Source: JAIPEK01 sp041685935
GTDB taxonomy: Bacteria; Desulfobacterota; Desulfobacteria; Desulfobacterales; Desulfobacteraceae
Assembly (NCBI GenBank): GCA_041685935.1
Contig: JAWLES010000068.1
Coordinates: forward strand, 1 to 11,951
DNA length: 11,951 bases
Direction: 5' to 3'
In this document: positions 6,329-11,951 of the stretch, piece by piece
How positions within the stretch are numbered: the first letter of the stretch is position 1
Layout of the letters: every line of letters begins with the position of its first letter
Made by a program: the position numbers and the translations under genes
The notes under the pieces: generated by a model
The model's input: only the letters and a program-made list of their open reading frames with translations
Told to the model about the DNA's origin: nothing
The model's database searches: none

Positions 6329-6620
6329 GCAGCAGAAAAGTATAGTCCCCGTCATTGATGTCAATGGAAAGATCGGCGCCCCTGGCCTCTGCATATACCA
6401 CCCATGGCTCCCTGTCAGTTCCGCCGCATTCATGCACCGGATAAAACTCACCGGTCTTTCCGTTTTTCCAGGACAGCATCATTGGATTTCTGCAGATTTC
6501 AAGCGCCTTTGCCTTGGCGATCCGCTTTGCCTCTGCAAAATCAAGCTCCTCTGGATCCTGGGTGTCGATTTTCACATATTGTTTTTCAGGATTTTTCTCG
6601 TCCGGATATACCAGTCCCAT
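6318..6620 (-). CDS. Small conserved protein, AF1514/DUF5619-like
   Basis: A 100-residue acidic cytoplasmic protein with no signal peptide or membrane segment. The sequence has LDFAEAKRIAKAKALEICRNPMMLSW (26-51), then KTGEFYPVHECGG, and ends WVVYAEARGADLSIDINDGDYTFLLLRM. This resembles, from memory, the small AF1514/DUF5619 family of anaerobic archaea and sulfate reducers, whose function is not known; the match could not be checked. The gene is very likely real: AAGGAGGGAGT stands directly before the ATG, and a TATAAT box lies further upstream. Its last codons overlap the end of the thiC gene on the other strand by 11 bases, so the two genes are convergent and no separate terminator fits between them. 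Confidence 0.8.
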   Translation of the reverse strand: MGLVYPDEKNPEKQYVKIDTQDPEELDFAEAKRIAKAKALEICRNPMMLSWKNGKTGEFYPVHECGGTDREPWVVYAEARGADLSIDINDGDYTFLLLRM

Positions 6621-6826
6621 ACTCCCTCCTTGTATGTATAAATTTTATTATACACACACTGGAAGACACACGCAACAGAGAGGCAATCCCTTCAGGCAAG
6701 AGCAAGGGGCTGCAGCAGGATGATTAAGCCGGCCGATCCCATTCAGGGGACTTCAAACGGAGTATTTGTTTTTACCCTCCGGAAGATTGCCTGATTCAAA
6801 CCATAACAGCTTTCCCGGGTGGATAT
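6621..6826. other. Intergenic region between small gene and acyl-CoA dehydrogenase
   Basis: About 200 bases. It contains the ribosome site and promoter of the small gene at its left end. The rest (about 6680-6826) holds no coding signal that I can support. A weak inverted repeat CGGAG...CTCCG with a 14-base loop lies just past the end of the acyl-CoA dehydrogenase gene, without a T-run, so I cannot call a terminator. Confidence 0.5.
6647..6675 (-). promoter_or_regulatory. Candidate promoter of the AF1514-like gene
   Basis: On the minus strand TTGCGT (6675-6670) is followed after 17 bases by a perfect TATAAT (6652-6647), 26 bases before the start codon at 6620. The -35 box matches three of six bases. 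Spacing and the perfect -10 make it likely. Confidence 0.6.
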
Positions 6827-8527
6827 TCAGGGATTCATCTCGTATGTATCCCTGAGCGCATATACATGATTCTCCCAGATCCGCATAAAGCGTTCATGAT
6901 TAAAAACCGGCTTTGCGGTCATCTTGGAGCAGTATTCCATCTGGTCTTCGGTGGTGTCCGGTTTGAGCTTCAGGGCGAGCGCGTGCCTTGAAAAATCCCT
7001 TACCATGAAATCGAAAATCTGCTCTAGAAGGTCCTGATCCACATCCCTCATTCCGTGTTTTTCCAAAATAAGCTGGCCGTAGGCCACAAGGGTAAACAGC
7101 TCTCCCAGGGTCAAAAGAAAATCCATGTTCTCGGCCTGCTTTCCTGCAGGGGTTGCATTGGCAAGAAATTCAGTGAGTACCTTGATCTGCTCTTTGAAAA
7201 TGTTCACGTTGGGCAGGTCCACACTGTCATACGCTATACGGTAGTCATGGAACCTGATTTTGCCGAGCCCCTTGGTGGGCCCCTGGTTGAAAAGAAAGGT
7301 GTCGTCCACGGGTTCGGTCATCTTCGGGATATCCTGGAATTCTCCGGGATTGAAAAAATAGTTGGCCATGAACTTGATCACCAGAGCCATATTCACGTGA
7401 ACCGTGCCCTCGAGTTTCGGCAGCGCCCGGATATCAGTGGCGGCCATCTCGAAGTATGTATCCTTTTCAAATCCTCTGGCTGCAATCACATCCCAGATAT
7501 GATCAATCACCTCTTCTCCCTGGGTTGGAACCTTCATTTTCACCATGGGATCATAAAGAAGGTATCTGCGGTCATCAGGAGAGGCGGCCCGCATATAGTC
7601 CGTAGCTCTTTGCGAAAAAAGTTTCATGGCGGCAAGACGGGTATATGCATCCACGAACAGCTGCCTGATATGGGGGAAATCAGTGACATATTTACCGTAG
7701 AGATTCCTGTTGGCAGCATGGTTCAGCCCTTCAAAAAAGGCATGGGTGCATATGCCGACGGCAGCCCATCCCAGATTGAATTTTCCCACGTTGATGGTGT
7801 TCAGCGCCATGTCCCAGGCCTCCCGGCCCTGGGCAAGGATTTCATCTTCCGATACCGGATACCCGCTCAGGCCGTATTCGGCCACGTACCCCTCCCAGTC
7901 TACTACGTTTTGGACGAGATCGTACCCCTCTCTTTTAGGGTCGGCCACAAAAAACACATACTCCCCGGTCTCGGAATTGACCCCGAAAGTGGACACGAAC
8001 GCGGCTTCGTTGGCGTTTCCGATGTAGTATTTCCCGCCGTCCGCGATGTATTTTCCGTCCCCCAGGGGAGTGAGCGACATGTCCGAGGAATACAGATCCG
8101 CCCCGTGCTCTTTTTCCGAAAGACCGAACGCGAAAATGCCCCCCTCCTTGAGATGATCGGCGGTCTTTTTCCGGATGGTCCCGTTTTTGCTCATCCAGAT
8201 GGGACCGAGCCCCAGGATACTCACCTGCCAGGTATACCAGTGAGAAAGGTTATAAAAACCGAGAATTTCGTTAAAGTCACAGTTTCGAAACGTGTCCCAC
8301 CTTGCATCCGGGTTGTCGTCCGCCAGTTCTGACGGGGTCAAAAGGGTGGAGAAAACCCGGTTTTCCTTTAAAAAGTCGAGAAAGTCCGAGTACCAGACCC
8401 GTTCATGATAATCGTGCTTCAGCCTCTCTTTTCCCCTGGACTCGAAATATTCAATGGTTTTTTTCATGATCCGTCTTGACCGCTCGTCAAGATGATCAAA
8501 CGTTTCCGTTTTGGGGTTGAGCAGCAT
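6827..8527 (-). CDS. Acyl-CoA dehydrogenase family protein (long form)
   Basis: A 566-residue flavoprotein of the acyl-CoA dehydrogenase superfamily, which oxidises acyl-CoA thioesters at C2-C3 and passes electrons to ETF. The middle domain has FAFGLSEKEHGAD (132-144), the counterpart of the usual FALTEPEAGSD. The C-terminal helical domain has IWDVIAARGFEKDTYFEMAATDIRALPKLEGTVHVN (344-379), where Glu373 in LEGT occupies the position of the usual catalytic base (YEGT). At 566 residues it is about 180 longer than short-chain enzymes, with an extra C-terminal helical region, so it belongs to one of the larger FadE/ACAD groups; the substrate is unknown. No transmembrane segment or signal peptide is evident. 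AAGGAGG stands seven bases before ATG 8527. It is not clustered with other beta-oxidation genes here. Confidence 0.88.
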   Translation of the reverse strand: MLLNPKTETFDHLDERSRRIMKKTIEYFESRGKERLKHDYHERVWYSDFLDFLKENRVFSTLLTPSELADDNPDARWDTFRNCDFNEILGFYNLSHWYTWQVSILGLGPIWMSKNGTIRKKTADHLKEGGIFAFGLSEKEHGADLYSSDMSLTPLGDGKYIADGGKYYIGNANEAAFVSTFGVNSETGEYVFFVADPKREGYDLVQNVVDWEGYVAEYGLSGYPVSEDEILAQGREAWDMALNTINVGKFNLGWAAVGICTHAFFEGLNHAANRNLYGKYVTDFPHIRQLFVDAYTRLAAMKLFSQRATDYMRAASPDDRRYLLYDPMVKMKVPTQGEEVIDHIWDVIAARGFEKDTYFEMAATDIRALPKLEGTVHVNMALVIKFMANYFFNPGEFQDIPKMTEPVDDTFLFNQGPTKGLGKIRFHDYRIAYDSVDLPNVNIFKEQIKVLTEFLANATPAGKQAENMDFLLTLGELFTLVAYGQLILEKHGMRDVDQDLLEQIFDFMVRDFSRHALALKLKPDTTEDQMEYCSKMTAKPVFNHERFMRIWENHVYALRDTYEMNP

Positions 8528-8700
8528 GGCAAGGCCTCCTTAAAAATATGTCTACATTTTTGATGGTTAAAAAAAACATCAATTATTATGGTTAACACAG
8601 TTCATGCTAAAAAAAAATAATAAAACCCGTATTTTCTTCCGGTTTATACCAGGGCACCTCAAAGTTCGCGTCCGACACATGTGCAAATCAAATGAAGTGG

Positions 8701-8729
8701 TTGACACCGGGAGGGAATTATTATATAAA
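8701..8729 (+). promoter_or_regulatory. Strong sigma-70 promoter of the metE-like gene
   Basis: A perfect TTGACA (8701-8706) and TATAAA (8724-8729) are exactly 17 bases apart, eleven of twelve consensus bases. Transcription would begin near 8736, about 70 bases before the start codon. No competing promoter is seen closer to the gene. Confidence 0.82.
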
Positions 8730-8751
8730 CATATAAATATATCTTTATATG
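8730..8751. promoter_or_regulatory. Candidate operator: perfect palindrome at the metE-like transcription start
   Basis: CATATAAA and TTTATATG form perfect 8-base arms around six bases, immediately after the -10 box and over the expected start site. This is a place where a dimeric repressor would block transcription. A smaller repeat GCTC-TCT-GAGC (8751-8761) follows. The binding protein is unknown; the sequence does not resemble the MetJ box, and AT-rich palindromes can arise by chance. Confidence 0.55.
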
Positions 8752-8806
8752 CTCTCTGAGCAAATATATTTTCCCAAAACCGTAAACGAAAGGTACCAAT
8801 CAGATT

Positions 8807-9874
8807 ATGGAACATTTCAAAGCAGATTCACTTCCGGTACTCATCGGAAGTCTACCCATGGACAGCCATAAAGAAGCCACTGAACTCATACTGGAAAACA
8901 CACCGGAAATTCCTTTGTGGGCCCAGCTTCCCAAATATCCCGAAGAAGGCATGATGGAGCAGTTCATGCCTGGGATGCCCGGACTTTCCCAAAAAGAGGG
9001 GGGCTCCTACATTGACACGGAAAAGGAGACTTATGACGAAGAGATGCTGGCATTCTTCGAGGATTACCTGGCAGTAAACAGCGGGGACCGGGACATTGAA
9101 AACTCCAGGTTCACGTTTACTCCTGAAACCGGGAAAGGGTTTGAAGAATTCCTGCGGCAGGTAACAGGCGGAGAGAAGTCGTTCAGGGCCCTGAAAGGCC
9201 AGGTAACAGGCCCGATCACCTTTGGCACGTCAGTCAAGGACCAGAACGAAAAGGCAATTTTCTACGACGACCAGCTAAGGGACGCCGCCATCAAAAAAAT
9301 CGCCATGAATGCCTCATGGCAGGCACTGGAATTCTCCAAAAGAGGCTACAAGCCGATCATCTTCATTGATGAGCCCGGACTGGCCGGATTCGGAACATCA
9401 GCCTTCATCACCATCACAAAGGAGGATGTGCAGCAGGCGATCAATGAGGTGGTCCAGGGAGTTCATGGCCACGGCGGAATTGCCGGGGTTCATGTCTGTG
9501 CCAACACTGAATGGGACATCCTGCTTCAGTCTGAAATCGACATCATCAGCTTTGATGCATATGCATTTTTTGACAACTTCATCCTGTTTCCCGACGTTAT
9601 AAAGGAGTTCCTCGGCAGGGGCGGCATCCTTGCCTGGGGGATCGTGCCAACCCAGAATCCTGAAGAGATCGCAGCGGAAACAGTTGATTCTCTCATGGAA
9701 AAATTCGAAGACCAGGCAGCCCGTTTTGAAAAGATCGGTGTAGACAGGGAAACCCTGCTGAATCAGCTCTTTGTTACTCCGAGCTGCGGAACCGGCTCCA
9801 TTGACCTGGATTCTGCCAGAAAAGTGCTGGCCCTGACAAAAGGCCTTTCCGAGAGAATCCGGGAAAGCCGTTAG
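8807..9874 (+). CDS. MetE C-terminal-domain-like (UROD/MetE superfamily) methyltransferase, possible folate-independent methionine synthase
   Basis: A 355-residue protein similar to the catalytic C-terminal half of cobalamin-independent methionine synthase, without the N-terminal half. The barrel begins VLIGSLPMDSHKEAT (11-25). ALKGQVTGPITFG (128-140) and IFIDEPGL (185-192) are typical. The zinc-site pattern is visible as His229-Val-Cys231 (GVHVCANTEW) and Cys327 (TPSCGTGS). Where MetE has its glutamate ligand, this protein reads ISFDAY, with Asp250 at the likely position. Short MetE-like proteins in anaerobes ('core MetE' and related families) have been described as folate-independent methionine synthases that take methyl groups from corrinoid proteins or methylcobalamin; that role is inferred here. 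A coenzyme-M-type or other thiol methyltransferase is an alternative. The ribosome site (AGG, 13 bases upstream) is weak. It is a single-gene unit with its own promoter and terminator. Confidence 0.82.
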   Translation: MEHFKADSLPVLIGSLPMDSHKEATELILENTPEIPLWAQLPKYPEEGMMEQFMPGMPGLSQKEGGSYIDTEKETYDEEMLAFFEDYLAVNSGDRDIENSRFTFTPETGKGFEEFLRQVTGGEKSFRALKGQVTGPITFGTSVKDQNEKAIFYDDQLRDAAIKKIAMNASWQALEFSKRGYKPIIFIDEPGLAGFGTSAFITITKEDVQQAINEVVQGVHGHGGIAGVHVCANTEWDILLQSEIDIISFDAYAFFDNFILFPDVIKEFLGRGGILAWGIVPTQNPEEIAAETVDSLMEKFEDQAARFEKIGVDRETLLNQLFVTPSCGTGSIDLDSARKVLALTKGLSERIRESR

Positions 9875-9888
9875 GCCCCGGCTTTTTT
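9864..9888 (+). terminator. Intrinsic terminator of the metE-like gene
   Basis: AAAGCCG (9864-9870) pairs with CGGCTTT (9879-9885) around an 8-base loop that contains the stop codon, and six T residues (9883-9888) follow. The structure lies within the last codons of the convergent MFS gene. On the minus strand only three T residues follow the stem, so I call it for the plus strand only. Confidence 0.8.
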
Positions 9889-11076
9889 CCGGCTCAGGAA
9901 CAAAAATGCGATGACTCCTGCGATCATGAAAATCATGCCGCAGGGGAACGCGTTTCTCAGACTTGAAAAATCCATGGCCGCACCTGCGGTCATGGATCCT
10001 GTCATCATCCCGATACTGTGGGCAACAGTCATAATGGACATCACCGATGCCATTGCATCGCTGTCGCCTCCCTTGACCACTGCAAGCGCCATAATTGCCG
10101 GCATGGTGATCCCCCCGCCGATGCCGAAAACCACAACAGCTGCGATCAGGTCGGCATAGGTGGAGGACAGCGTGAGCATCAGCATGGAAAAACTGCAGAG
10201 GATGCCTCCTGTGATCACCATCAATCTTTTGTTGACCCGGTCAGCAACCCAGCCCATGGGAAGATTCATCATCCCGCTGATAAAGACTCCCAGCATCACC
10301 AGAAGACCTGTTGACGTGCCTGAAAGAGAAAACTCCCTGTCCGCGAACAGCGGCACAAAGCTCCAGATCACACCGATGCAGGATGTATAGGCAAGCCGCA
10401 TGAAAAATATGCTGGCAAGCCCCGGGTCCCTTGCCAGTATCCGCATTCTCACGGGCACGCGCTTCCGTGTTCTGACAGATTCGCTTTTCACCGGCGGAAG
10501 AAACAGAATGCTCAGCAGAAACCCGATTGCCGAAAGAATCCCCATGCATACAAATGAGGCATCCATGGAAAAAGTGTCCTTGATCGTTCCGCCCATCAGC
10601 GGCCCGAGGCTGAGGCTGGCAAACATGGACATGTTGAAAAGTCCCATGGAATAACCTTCGCTTCCCGCCTCAGTGATTTCCCCTATATAGGCCTGCACCA
10701 CAGGCATGATCATTGCCGAGGCGATCCCCTGGACAAACCTGATCAGAATCAGGGATTCGACATCATTGGAGAAGATAAAAGCCACTGAAACCAGGGCATA
10801 GCCGGCCAGTCCCGCAAGGATAAAAGGCTTTCTGCCTTTTTTGTCGGAAATGCGCCCGAAAACGGGCAGAAGAAATATCCTTGAAAAGGAGAACGCACCG
10901 AAGACCAGGCCCACATATATCCCTGGAGCCCCAAGCTCATGTGCATATACCGGCAAAAGCGGAACCACGATACCCACACCGGTTACAGTGGTAAAGATTG
11001 TGAAAAACAGGGTGATGAATATGCTTTTATGCGGGGAAGGAATAAACCCCTTTTTGAATTTAAACAACCACGGCAC
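9871..11076 (-). CDS. MFS transporter, drug:H+ antiporter-like (DHA1 type)
   Basis: A membrane protein of about 401 residues with the hydrophobicity pattern of a 12-helix major facilitator in the inner membrane. Motif A of the first half is GRISDKKGRK (74-83), between helices 2 and 3, and a degenerate copy, MGWVADRVNKR, marks the second half, as expected from the duplicated fold. FVQGIASAMIMPVVQAYIGE resembles the helix 4-5 region of the DHA1 group. The substrate cannot be told. The frame stays open to 11283 but that extension lies inside the helicase gene; I place the start at GTG 11076, ten bases after GGAG and five bases past the helicase stop, giving a normal length. No in-frame ATG is near, so TTG 11067 is an alternative. 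The TAA stop overlaps the TAG of the convergent metE-like gene. Confidence 0.88.
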   Translation of the reverse strand: MPWLFKFKKGFIPSPHKSIFITLFFTIFTTVTGVGIVVPLLPVYAHELGAPGIYVGLVFGAFSFSRIFLLPVFGRISDKKGRKPFILAGLAGYALVSVAFIFSNDVESLILIRFVQGIASAMIMPVVQAYIGEITEAGSEGYSMGLFNMSMFASLSLGPLMGGTIKDTFSMDASFVCMGILSAIGFLLSILFLPPVKSESVRTRKRVPVRMRILARDPGLASIFFMRLAYTSCIGVIWSFVPLFADREFSLSGTSTGLLVMLGVFISGMMNLPMGWVADRVNKRLMVITGGILCSFSMLMLTLSSTYADLIAAVVVFGIGGGITMPAIMALAVVKGGDSDAMASVMSIMTVAHSIGMMTGSMTAGAAMDFSSLRNAFPCGMIFMIAGVIAFLFLSRKKAGA

Positions 11077-11081
11077 CAGCC

Positions 11082-11951
11082 CTATGCTCCGTCCAGATAT
11101 TCTTCCACATGGTCCAGAAACCGGCTTTTGCATGCGAACTGCCCCTTCCGGTAATTGGAGCATGTAAGATACAGATACTGTTCCGCCCTGGTCATGGCCA
11201 CGTACATCAGGCGTCTCTCCTCGCTCAGCTCCTCCTCTCCTTCCTGAAGAGACCTCCAGTGAGGAAAGAGATTCTCCTCGCACCCCACAATAAAGACCGC
11301 ATCGAATTCGAGCCCCTTGGCGGAATGGATGGTGAGCAGCGAAACCCCCTGGTCCTTGCGGCTCTCATCCTCCCGGCTGTCTTCCCTTATCAGGGCGGCC
11401 TCCTCAAGGTATTCATACAGGTCGTTCTTTTCCCTGGCCGTATACCTGAGCTGCTCAATATTTTCCAGCTTTGCGATATACTCGTCCTTTGTCTTGGCAA
11501 CTTTTTCCAGATACTGTTTGTATCCTGTTTCACCAACCACCTCGTCTATTGCCCGGTCAGGTGCAAGATCCTTTATGGTATCCAGAAGCTCAAGAACAAA
11601 GGTCAGATTCTCATGCACTTTTTTGGACAAAACCTTTTCACGGACGGTTATACCGGCCGCTTCCCTGAGGCTCATGTCACCCGACCTGAAAGAATTGATT
11701 TTCTTGATCATGGAAGGGCCGATCCCCCTTTTGGGCGTATTTAGAATCCTTTCAAAGGAAACGTCGTCAGAGGGGAACACTGCTGCATTGAGGTAGGAGT
11801 TCACATCCAGTATCTCCATTCGCTCGAAAAATCCCTGGTTTCCCACCATCCGGTACGGGATGCCGAATTTCCGGAATGTCTTTTCAAACGGAAGGGAACA
11901 GAACTTGGTCCGGTACACCACAGCGGTTTTTTCAAAGGGAATGCCCTGTCC
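11082..11951 (-). CDS. UvrD/Rep/PcrA-type superfamily 1 DNA helicase, C-terminal part
   Basis: The last 289 codons of an SF1 helicase; the N-terminal part with the Walker A motif lies beyond the right edge. The visible part begins in domain 2 with AVVYRTKFCSLPFEKTFRKFGIPYRMVGNQGFFER, then NTPKRGIGPSMIKKI. Motif V is VSLLTIHSAKGLEFDAVFIVGCEENLFPH and motif VI is EERRLMYVAMTRAEQYLYL, both intact, including the arginine that senses ATP. The protein ends soon after motif VI (RFLDHVEEYLDGA), without the long C-terminal extension of UvrD and PcrA. Such enzymes unwind DNA 3'-5' in repair and replication restart. The stop is five bases before the MFS start, so the two genes probably share a transcript although their functions look unrelated. 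Confidence 0.93.
   Translation of the reverse strand, partial: GQGIPFEKTAVVYRTKFCSLPFEKTFRKFGIPYRMVGNQGFFERMEILDVNSYLNAAVFPSDDVSFERILNTPKRGIGPSMIKKINSFRSGDMSLREAAGITVREKVLSKKVHENLTFVLELLDTIKDLAPDRAIDEVVGETGYKQYLEKVAKTKDEYIAKLENIEQLRYTAREKNDLYEYLEEAALIREDSREDESRKDQGVSLLTIHSAKGLEFDAVFIVGCEENLFPHWRSLQEGEEELSEERRLMYVAMTRAEQYLYLTCSNYRKGQFACKSRFLDHVEEYLDGA

Larger units (their letters stand above)
8528..8806. promoter_or_regulatory. Divergent AT-rich intergenic region between acyl-CoA dehydrogenase and metE-like genes
   Basis: About 280 AT-rich bases with no gene I can support. On the right it holds a strong promoter and palindrome for the metE-like gene, described separately. On the left it must hold the acyl-CoA dehydrogenase promoter, which I could not fix. 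The octamer ATGGTTAA occurs twice, at 8563-8570 and 8588-8595, as a direct repeat, and AAACC...GGTTT (about 8624-8645) can form a hairpin. Neither has a clear role. Confidence 0.5.

Noticed and set aside
6745..6800. Possible terminator after the acyl-CoA dehydrogenase gene (CGGAG...CTCCG)
   Set aside because: The stem has only five pairs with a 14-base AT-rich loop and no T-run after it on the minus strand.
7055..8332. 425-codon open frame on the plus strand
   Set aside because: It is antisense to the acyl-CoA dehydrogenase, has no recognisable domain, and is rich in His, Gly and Val in the way mirror frames of GC-rich genes are.
8563..8595. Direct repeat ATGGTTAA, 25 bases apart, as a regulator site
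   Set aside because: Two short copies in AT-rich DNA are not enough to separate a binding site from chance, and no promoter could be fixed beside them.
11077..11283. Open frame extending the MFS gene 69 codons upstream
   Set aside because: It overlaps the conserved end of the helicase gene, is rich in Arg and Gly, and would put an unrelated tail on a transporter of normal length.
1..11951. CRISPR arrays, tRNA or rRNA genes, insertion sequences, phage genes, defence systems
   Set aside because: None was seen on either strand. The genes are metabolic or housekeeping in type and tightly packed, with no sign of a mobile or accessory island.

Overview
This 12-kb window looks like ordinary chromosome from an anaerobic bacterium, most likely of the Desulfobacterota (sulfate-reducer-like 'Deltaproteobacteria'). 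This is inferred from gene content only: oxygen-independent tyrosine-based thiazole synthesis (ThiH), a ThiD2-ThiE fusion, an ADP-forming-type acyl-CoA synthetase ATP-grasp gene next to a TetR regulator, a large acyl-CoA dehydrogenase and a short MetE-like protein. I see no phage, IS element, CRISPR array, tRNA or rRNA.

Layout. Positions 1-932 (minus strand) hold a tetR-family regulator and, overlapping its stop codon, the start of an ATP-grasp acyl-CoA synthetase subunit that runs off the left edge. A perfect AGTAAGT-N3-ACTTACT palindrome sits in the tetR promoter. From about 1086 to 6328 (plus strand) lies a thiamine operon: promoter, TPP riboswitch, then thiS, thiG, thiH, a short thiF, a thiD2-thiE fusion and a thiC-family gene, each abutting or overlapping the next. 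Positions 6318-6620 (minus) hold a small AF1514/DUF5619-like gene, overlapping the end of thiC tail to tail. Positions 6827-8527 (minus) encode a 566-residue acyl-CoA dehydrogenase. Positions 8807-9874 (plus) encode a MetE C-terminal-domain-like protein with a near-consensus promoter and a palindrome at its expected transcription start. Its stop codon interlocks with that of an MFS transporter (9871-11076, minus), which lies just downstream of a truncated UvrD/Rep/PcrA-type helicase gene (11082-11951, minus, running off the right edge).

How the genes fit together. The thi operon supplies most of anaerobic thiamine phosphate synthesis. ThiF adenylates the ThiS carrier. ThiH makes dehydroglycine from tyrosine. 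ThiG builds the thiazole. The ThiC-family protein should make HMP-P from AIR. The fused ThiD2 domain should phosphorylate HMP-P, and the ThiE domain should join HMP-PP to the thiazole. ThiL, the ThiS sulfur donor and a classical ThiD are not in the window. TPP feedback acts through the riboswitch, and a hairpin that covers the thiS ribosome-binding site suggests control of translation.

The window is mostly well-known biology. The points most worth a second look are the divergent motifs of the ThiC-family protein (HMP-P synthase versus a BzaF-like paralogue), the ThiD2-ThiE fusion, the possible folate-independent methionine synthase with its palindromic promoter, and the TetR operator.
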